A DNA stretch of 19,570 nucleotides from Gemmatimonas sp. UBA2094 (GTDB taxonomy: Bacteria > Gemmatimonadota > Gemmatimonadetes > Gemmatimonadales > Gemmatimonadaceae): positions 1 through 19,570 of the forward strand of contig DCZC01000214.1 of NCBI GenBank assembly GCA_002331565.1, read 5' to 3'. A program made the translations under genes and the position numbers. Below are positions 14,472-19,570 of this stretch, in pieces. The notes beneath the pieces are model-generated. The model saw only the letters and a program-made list of their open reading frames with translations, did not search any database and was not told the DNA's origin. Position 1 is the first letter of the stretch, and every line of letters starts with the position of its first letter.

Positions 14472-16082
14472 ATGACTCTTCGCGCCCTCCGCGCCGCTCT
14501 CGGCGCCTTCGCCGTCGCGCTGCCTGCCACGCTTGTCGCGCAGCAGCCCAAGCCCACGCTCGTCGTACAGATCACCATCGACCAGCTGCGCCCCGACTAT
14601 CTCGACAAGTGGGCGCCGCAGTTCACCGGTGGCCTCAAGCGGCTCCTGCAGCAAGGCGCATTCTTCACGCAGGCGTACCACGAGCACGCCACCACCGAAA
14701 CCGCGCCGGGGCACGCGACGCTCTGGTCGGGCCGCACGCCGTCGCATCATGGCATCGTGCTCAACGTGCGCGGGGTAGCCGACGCGCAGATGCCGCTCGT
14801 GCTCGGTCGCGGCGGTGGTGCCTCGCCGTGGCGCTTCCGCGGCAGCGCGCTCTTCGATTGGATTCGCGCCCGTGACCAGTTCTCGCGCGCCCTCTCCGTT
14901 TCGCGCAAGGATCGCGGCGCCATCCTGCCCCTCGGCAAGGCCAAGCAGCAGGTCTACTGGTACGGCCTCGACGGCCGCTTCACCACCAGCCGGTACTACG
15001 CCGACACGCTCCCGGGCTGGGTGCAGCAGTTCAATGCGCGCGATCTCGGTGCGCAGTACCTCGGCAAGACGTGGACGCCGCTGCTCGCCGATGCCGAGTA
15101 TCCCGAAAAGGACAGCGTGTCCTTTGAGCACGAAGGCACGAACATCGCGTTCCCGCACCCCCTCGTCACCGATCGCCGCCGTGGGCTCGACTCGCTCACT
15201 GCGTACCCGTGGATGGATGAACTCACGGTGGACATGGCGCTCGCCGGTGTCGTGGCCATGGACCTTGGCAAGGGCCCCACGACCGATGTGCTCGCTGTGT
15301 CGCTCAGCACCACGGATGCGGTGGGTCACGCCTGGGGACCCGACTCCAAGGAACTCCACGACCAGGTGCTGCGCGTCGACCGCGCGCTCGGTCGCCTCAT
15401 CGATTCGCTCTACACGCTGCGTGATTCGAGCCGCATCGTCTTTGCACTCGGGAGTGATCACGGCGTGACGCCAATGCCGGAGGCGCAGTTCCCCGGTACC
15501 GATCCCCGTCGTGGTCGCGTGGATGTCCGTCCGGTGATCGATGCGGCGCGCAGTGCGCTCGTGGCGCGTGGTGTGGAAACCGACGCGCTCACGTATACCG
15601 ACGAGTTGCTCATCGTCGATCGTCCGCGCCTGGCGGCGAGCGGAATCAACGCCGACTCGACGGTGACCAGTATCCGCAACGCGCTGCTCAAGCTTCCCGG
15701 TATGGCCAACGTGTACCGAGTCCGCGACTTGCCGAGACTGGCGGCCACCGACAAGCTCGCGCGTCGGTGGCGCAATGCCTTGCCGGCCGACATGCAGGTG
15801 GAGCTGGCCGTCACCTTCAAGCAGGGCTACTACGCCCAGACCACGACGTACGCGTCGCACGGCACGCCGTACGACCTCGACGCCCACATCCCCGTGCTGT
15901 TCATGGGGCCCGGCGTGAAGCCGGGGCGCTACACCATGCCGGTCCGGTCGGTCGACGTGGCGCCCACGCTGGCCGCACTCGCGCAGGTGATACCGTTCGA
16001 GGCGATCGATGGGAAAGCGCTCACGCAGGCGCTCACGCATCAGCCCAAGTCCACGGATCGTACGAAGGGGTCGCGCCGTTAA
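14472..16082 (+). CDS. Secreted PafA-like alkaline phosphatase
   Basis: The 536-residue exported phosphatase has a signal peptide ending TLVA before QQPKPT (mature Gln24). Metal and catalytic residues of the alkaline phosphatase superfamily are visible in order: Asp37 (TIDQLRPDY), the Thr nucleophile, likely Thr77 (TETAPGHA), Asn98, Asp282 and His286 (TTDAVGHAWG), Asp329-His330 (GSDHG) and His463 (ASHGTPYD). Lys146 and Arg148 (SRKDRG) match the Lys-x-Arg pair that PafA uses on phosphate monoesters, so a monoesterase is more likely than a diesterase. An in-frame ATG at 14388 is rejected because it precedes the signal peptide by 28 residues. It probably releases phosphate in the periplasm. The next gene starts six bases later. 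Confidence 0.9.
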   Translation: MTLRALRAALGAFAVALPATLVAQQPKPTLVVQITIDQLRPDYLDKWAPQFTGGLKRLLQQGAFFTQAYHEHATTETAPGHATLWSGRTPSHHGIVLNVRGVADAQMPLVLGRGGGASPWRFRGSALFDWIRARDQFSRALSVSRKDRGAILPLGKAKQQVYWYGLDGRFTTSRYYADTLPGWVQQFNARDLGAQYLGKTWTPLLADAEYPEKDSVSFEHEGTNIAFPHPLVTDRRRGLDSLTAYPWMDELTVDMALAGVVAMDLGKGPTTDVLAVSLSTTDAVGHAWGPDSKELHDQVLRVDRALGRLIDSLYTLRDSSRIVFALGSDHGVTPMPEAQFPGTDPRRGRVDVRPVIDAARSALVARGVETDALTYTDELLIVDRPRLAASGINADSTVTSIRNALLKLPGMANVYRVRDLPRLAATDKLARRWRNALPADMQVELAVTFKQGYYAQTTTYASHGTPYDLDAHIPVLFMGPGVKPGRYTMPVRSVDVAPTLAALAQVIPFEAIDGKALTQALTHQPKSTDRTKGSRR

Positions 16083-16088
16083 TCGCGC

Positions 16089-16679
16089 ATGACCGGCCTC
16101 GCACGCGCCTTCGACGAACTGCGCTTTGGCGGGCAGCGTACGCTCAACTTGCGTGCGCTGCAGCCGACCGCCCTGCAGGCCACCCAGCTCGCCGAACGGT
16201 GGCTGCGTGAACAGCAGGTGCTGGGGGCCGGCGAAGCGCTCGTCATCACCGGCCGGGGCAACAACAGCATCGACGACTATTCGCCGGTGCGCGAGTCCAT
16301 CGTGAAGCTGCTCCCGTCGCTGCGCCGGCGGAATGTGATCGACGGATACGCCGAGCATACGCCCGGGTCGTTCGTGGTGACGTTCGCGCCGGTGACGGCG
16401 CTGTTCGAAGCCCCGAAACGCCGGCGCGAGAAGCCGGCCCCGGCCCCACGTCCGCCCACCCTCGCGGGGCTCGACGAGGCAACGGTGAAGCCGCTGCGTG
16501 ATCTCGCCGTCATGTCCCTCGCCGTGCTCGGCGTCAATGCGCCCACGCGTGCGCAGCTCGAAGACGAAATGCTGCGCCAGTTCGCCGCCCTCTCCGCCGC
16601 ACTCCCCGATGGCGCCGATCGCGAGGCGCTGCTGCAGCAGGCGCTCAGGCGTGCCGCCGAGGAGTACGAAGCGGGGTGA
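16089..16679 (+). CDS. Smr-domain protein with atypical motifs and a C-terminal helical domain
   Basis: Residues about 18-100 of this 196-residue protein resemble an Smr (MutS2 C-terminal) domain: a strand LNLRAL (19-24), a helix of about 20 residues, a strand-loop LVITGRGNNS (51-60), a helix SPVRESIVKLLPSL and a final strand SFVVTF. In typical Smr nucleases these are LDLHG and HGKGxGxLR. Here the first His is replaced and the HGKG motif reads TGRG, so nuclease activity is doubtful. A Pro/Lys/Arg linker (110-124) leads to an alpha-helical tail. The gene begins six bases after the phosphatase stop, so the two are co-transcribed. Its partner and substrate are unknown; Smr proteins usually act on nucleic acids. 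Confidence 0.7.
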   Translation: MTGLARAFDELRFGGQRTLNLRALQPTALQATQLAERWLREQQVLGAGEALVITGRGNNSIDDYSPVRESIVKLLPSLRRRNVIDGYAEHTPGSFVVTFAPVTALFEAPKRRREKPAPAPRPPTLAGLDEATVKPLRDLAVMSLAVLGVNAPTRAQLEDEMLRQFAALSAALPDGADREALLQQALRRAAEEYEAG

Positions 16680-16765
16680 CGCGCGCCGGCCGGGCGCGAA
16701 CCGCTCCCGGCGAGATACATTCAGCCGTTCCCCTCACCCGCTTCACGCGCTCCCCGGAGTCGTCC

Positions 16766-18886
16766 GTGTCCCTCCGTCGTACACTCATTGCCGGTCTCGC
16801 GATCGGTGCCGGCGCGGCTCCTGCCGCCGCCCAGCAGCTCCCCACCATTCCCGGCTACTCGCCGGCCGCCTCGTCCGCGCAGCGGCAGCTCGAACAGGCC
16901 GCGGTCGCCGGGCCGCTCGCCACGCGCGCGAAGACCAACTCGGCCGAATTGTCGAAGGAGCCGCATATCGCCGGCACCGCGGCGCAGAAGCGCACCGCCG
17001 ATTACGTCATCGCCCAGATGAAGGCGATGGGGCTCGAAACGGAGCTCCGCACGTACGACGTGTGGCTGCCGCACGCCACCGAGGTGAAGATCACCCGGTT
17101 CGGGCGTGACACGGTGGCGTTCGATCTGGTCGAACCCGGTATCGCCGGCGACCCGGCCACGCAGCGGCCGCAGTATCTCACCGTGAACGGGTCGAGCGGC
17201 GCCGGTGTGGGTGAGGGCGAGGTGGTGTTCGTCAACTTCGGCCTCATCGAAGACTACGCCACGCTCGACTCGCTCGGCGTGAGTGTGAAGGGCAAGGTGG
17301 TGCTCGCGCGCTACGGCCGCAGCTTCCGCGGCATCAAGGCGCGCGAGGCGGAGAAGCGCGGCGCCGTGGCGGTGCTCATCTACACCGATCCGCTCGACGA
17401 CGGCTTCGTGGCGGGCGACGTGTATCCCGAGGGCCCCATGCGCCCGCTCGAAGGGGTGCAGCGCGGCAGCGTGTTCAACGGCGCCGGCGATCCGCTCACG
17501 CCCGGCTACCCCAGCAAGCCCGGCGCCCCGCGGCTCAAGCCCGAGCAGACGGAGCTGCCGCGCCTTCCCGTGGTGCCCATCAGTGCCGCCAACGCGCAAC
17601 GCATTCTCGACGGCGTGCGCGGCACCGACATCCCGCGCGGATGGCAGGGCGGCATGGCGCTGCGTTATCACGTGGGCCCCGGCCCGGTGCGGCTGCGGGT
17701 CGAAGTGCGCACCGACGCCGCGACCAACGGCACCAAGCAGATCCACAACACGCTGGGCTATCTGCGCGGCAGCCAGTTCCCCGACCAGTACGTGTACATC
17801 GGCGCGCACCGGGACTCGTGGGGGCCCGGCGCTGCCGACAACATCAGCGGCACGGTGAGCGTCCTCGAAGCCGCCGCCGCGCTCGCCGACATGGCGAAGA
17901 AGGGCCAGCGCCCCAAGCGCACCATCGTGTTCGCCACGTGGGACGCCGAAGAGTGGGGGCTGGTGGGGAGCAGCGAGTACGTGGAAGACGACTCGCTCCG
18001 CCTCAAGAAGGGTGCGGTAGCGTATCTCAATCAGGACGTGTCGGCGCAGGGCAGTCAGTTCGGTGGTGGCGGCAGCCCCAGCATGCGCAGCACGCTGCGT
18101 GACGTGGTGAAGAGCGTGCCCGACCCCAAGGGGCGCGGCAGCGTGTATCAGGCGTGGCGCCTCACCACCGGTACACGCGCCGATTCGCTCGAGCCGGCCA
18201 TGGGTGACCCGGGCGGCGGCAGCGACTTCGCCGGCTTCTACAACCACCTCGGCATCCCCACCGCCGACTGGGGCTTCGGCGGCCCGGCCGGCACGTACCA
18301 CTCGGCGTACGACACGCACGCATGGATGGAGCGCTTCGGTGACCCGGGCTTCCTGTACCACGCCGCCTCGGGGCGCATCGGCGCGGCGTTCGCGCTGCGC
18401 CTGGCCAACGCCGAGGTATTGCCGTACGACTACGTGGAGTTCGCGCAGACCATGCGCCGCTATCTCGCGCCGGTAGAACGCGGCCTCACGCAGAAGGGGT
18501 GGAGCACGACGCCGGTCAAGAGCATCGCGACCGCCATCACCACCCTCGAAACTGCCGCCAAGGCGTGGGCGGCCGCCCGTGATGCCGCGCTCGCCGCGGG
18601 TGTGGGTGCTACGAACACCGCCGCAGCCAACACGGCGCTGCTGCAGGTCGAGCGCAGCTTCGCGCGCGACCGGGGGCTCAAGAGCCGCCCGTGGTACCGC
18701 ACGCTCATCTACGCGAGCGACGTGGACAACGGCTATTCGAGCATGGTCTTCCCCGGCGTCAACGAAGCCATCCGCTACGGCACCGAGGCGGAAACGAACG
18801 AAGAGGTCGCGGATCTCGTAAGTCGTTTTGAGGCCGCGGCGAAGTCGCTCGATGCGGCCCGCGCGGCGCTCGCGGCGAAGCGCTGA
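16766..18886 (+). CDS. Secreted M28 metallopeptidase, glutamate carboxypeptidase II-like
   Basis: The 706-residue peptidase follows human PSMA/GCPII (family M28B) in domain order: signal peptide, protease-associated domain inserted in the catalytic domain, di-zinc core and C-terminal helical dimerisation domain. All zinc-site residues are present with GCPII-like spacing: His348 (GAHRDSW), Asp358, Glu395-Glu396 (DAEEWG), Asp424 (NQDVSA) and His512 (TYHSAYDTH). GSDFAGFYNHLGI and ANAEVLPYDY are also conserved. It should hydrolyse peptides in the periplasm or outside; specificity for a C-terminal glutamate is not certain. GTG 16766 is chosen because GGAG (16756-16759) is six bases upstream and it gives a clean signal peptide ending AAA before QQLP; an in-frame ATG at 16676 overlaps the previous gene. 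TACATT at 16716-16721 may be a -10 box. Confidence 0.93.
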   Translation: MSLRRTLIAGLAIGAGAAPAAAQQLPTIPGYSPAASSAQRQLEQAAVAGPLATRAKTNSAELSKEPHIAGTAAQKRTADYVIAQMKAMGLETELRTYDVWLPHATEVKITRFGRDTVAFDLVEPGIAGDPATQRPQYLTVNGSSGAGVGEGEVVFVNFGLIEDYATLDSLGVSVKGKVVLARYGRSFRGIKAREAEKRGAVAVLIYTDPLDDGFVAGDVYPEGPMRPLEGVQRGSVFNGAGDPLTPGYPSKPGAPRLKPEQTELPRLPVVPISAANAQRILDGVRGTDIPRGWQGGMALRYHVGPGPVRLRVEVRTDAATNGTKQIHNTLGYLRGSQFPDQYVYIGAHRDSWGPGAADNISGTVSVLEAAAALADMAKKGQRPKRTIVFATWDAEEWGLVGSSEYVEDDSLRLKKGAVAYLNQDVSAQGSQFGGGGSPSMRSTLRDVVKSVPDPKGRGSVYQAWRLTTGTRADSLEPAMGDPGGGSDFAGFYNHLGIPTADWGFGGPAGTYHSAYDTHAWMERFGDPGFLYHAASGRIGAAFALRLANAEVLPYDYVEFAQTMRRYLAPVERGLTQKGWSTTPVKSIATAITTLETAAKAWAAARDAALAAGVGATNTAAANTALLQVERSFARDRGLKSRPWYRTLIYASDVDNGYSSMVFPGVNEAIRYGTEAETNEEVADLVSRFEAAAKSLDAARAALAAKR

Positions 18887-18951
18887 CAACCTAGGCACAG
18901 CTCTGCGCCTCCAACGAGCAGTTCTTCAACACCCACTTTCGGGAAGCAACG

Positions 18952-19272
18952 GTGGTCGACCACAAAACGGTGCAGGAAATCGCAGCCATGCTGAAGGGCG
19001 ACAATCCGCCCCACATCATCGACGTGCGTGAGCAGTGGGAGTGGGACATCGCCCATCTCGACGGGAGCGAGCTCATTCCGCTGTCGTCGCTTCCCGCGAA
19101 GGTGCACGCGCTGGACACGGCGCGCACGTATGCGCTGCTCTGTCACCACGGTATGCGCAGCGAAATGGCCGCCAACTGGATGGCGCAACACGGGTTCACG
19201 TCGCTCATCAACATCGACGGCGGCATCGATGAGTGGAGCACCGACGTAGACCCGTCGCTGCCGCGGTACTGA
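18952..19272 (+). CDS. Single-domain rhodanese
   Basis: The 106-residue protein is one rhodanese domain. It has the N-terminal IIDVREQWEWDIAHLDG, typical of the family, and the active-site loop LLCHHGMRS with Cys64 as the persulfide-carrying residue. The C-terminal INIDGGIDEW is the usual closing motif. No signal peptide, so it acts in the cytoplasm in sulfur transfer or redox signalling, like GlpE. The start is GTG 18952, preceded by GGGAAG at 18941-18946. It begins 65 bases after the peptidase stop. Partners cannot be inferred. Confidence 0.92.
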   Translation: MVDHKTVQEIAAMLKGDNPPHIIDVREQWEWDIAHLDGSELIPLSSLPAKVHALDTARTYALLCHHGMRSEMAANWMAQHGFTSLINIDGGIDEWSTDVDPSLPRY

Positions 19273-19373
19273 CGTGCCCGTCGCCCCCGGGCGGGACCGG
19301 CGTTGATCGAGTAGTTTATGTGGCTGACCCGGTGCGCCGGGTCGTGGCCGTCGGTCTACGTCTTGGAGTGTTC
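19273..19373 (+). other. Gap with hairpins before the last gene
   Basis: GACCCGG (19326-19332) and CCGGGTC (19337-19343) form a perfect 7-bp stem with loop TGCG. A shorter CGCCC/GGGCG stem lies near 19280-19293. Neither has a T tract, so the first may only be a weak terminator of the rhodanese gene and the second a leader structure. Confidence 0.35.
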
Positions 19374-19570
19374 ATGCCCGAGTTCGATATCGGCTGGATG
19401 TACATCACCATTCTTTCTTTCTTTGGTCTTGCTAAGGTTAAGAAAGTCGCACCTGCTCCGCGTTTTGATCGCGAAAAGCTAGTGGCAGATCTGGATACGC
19501 TGCAGTCTATTGTTGCGAACCGCTACGACGTGATGGCTAAATATGCCCTTTCGCTGAGACAGGTTTGGGC
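19374..19570 (+). CDS. Start of an unrecognised gene of low GC, 3' end outside window
   Basis: An ATG at 19374 with GGAG (19364-19367) six bases upstream opens a frame that stays open to the window end (65 complete codons). The product starts MPEFDIGWMYIT, has a short hydrophobic stretch (about residues 7-20), a basic turn (KVKKVAPAPR) and then a probable amphipathic or coiled helix (FDREKLVADLDTLQ onward). G+C over 19381-19560 is 86 of 180 (48% by hand count), against about 72% in the line 18841-18900. Codons such as GTT, CTT, GCT and TTT, rare elsewhere here, are common. A membrane-anchored coiled-coil protein is possible, but no family is recognised. The composition suggests recent acquisition. 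Confidence 0.7.
   Translation, partial: MPEFDIGWMYITILSFFGLAKVKKVAPAPRFDREKLVADLDTLQSIVANRYDVMAKYALSLRQVW

Noticed and set aside
14319..16358. 679-codon minus-strand frame opposite the phosphatase gene
   Set aside because: It is antisense to a gene with a clear signal peptide and catalytic motifs; its product is Arg/His/Gly-rich low complexity, as expected of a shadow frame in GC-rich DNA.
16682..16698. Hairpin CGCGCC/GGCGCG after the Smr gene as a terminator
   Set aside because: Short stem, no T tract, and GC-only sequence makes it likely by chance.
16721..18898. 725-codon minus-strand frame opposite the M28 peptidase
   Set aside because: Antisense to a gene with every zinc ligand intact; no recognisable domain in the frame.

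Overview
The window is a GC-rich (roughly two thirds G+C by eye) bacterial chromosomal segment packed with short-gap genes on both strands. I infer a Gemmatimonadota-like bacterium. The grounds are the base composition, several exported proteins whose predicted mature N-terminus is Gln, a PSMA-like M28 peptidase, and a PafA-type phosphatase. No tRNA, rRNA, CRISPR, phage or insertion-sequence gene was seen.

Layout. 1-2181 (+): the C-terminal part of an exported cupredoxin with a strong terminator hairpin, a four-helix membrane protein, a free methionine-R-sulfoxide reductase and a small HD hydrolase of the SpoT/MESH1 type. 2226-3467 (-): ispG of the non-mevalonate isoprenoid pathway. 3565-7316 (+): a one-helix membrane protein, a Bor-family lipoprotein between hairpins, an FAD oxidoreductase of the phytoene desaturase/amine oxidase type, and two tandem paralogous beta-barrel-like secreted proteins. 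7380-10174 (-): a HAD phosphatase translationally coupled to argH, then argR, with a large inverted repeat between argH and argR. 10304-13445 (+): argC, argB and argD, divergent from argR across a region with three phased TGCA cores that look like ArgR half-sites. 13519-19272 (+): a PaiB-like FMN protein, a PafA-like alkaline phosphatase, an unusual Smr-domain protein, a glutamate carboxypeptidase II-like M28 peptidase and a rhodanese. From 19374 a partial gene of clearly lower GC runs off the end.

How it fits together. The core is an arginine biosynthesis locus (argC, argB, argD, argH plus the regulator argR); argA/argJ, argF and argG are not in the window. The other genes are mostly housekeeping, stress/redox and envelope functions. 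I found no complete undescribed defence or biosynthetic system. The most notable unexplained items are: (i) a short repeat with conserved internal spacing found just downstream of three stop codons; (ii) a long imperfect palindrome between argR and argH; (iii) a Gln at the predicted cleavage site of all four signal peptidase I substrates; (iv) the compositional break at the right edge.
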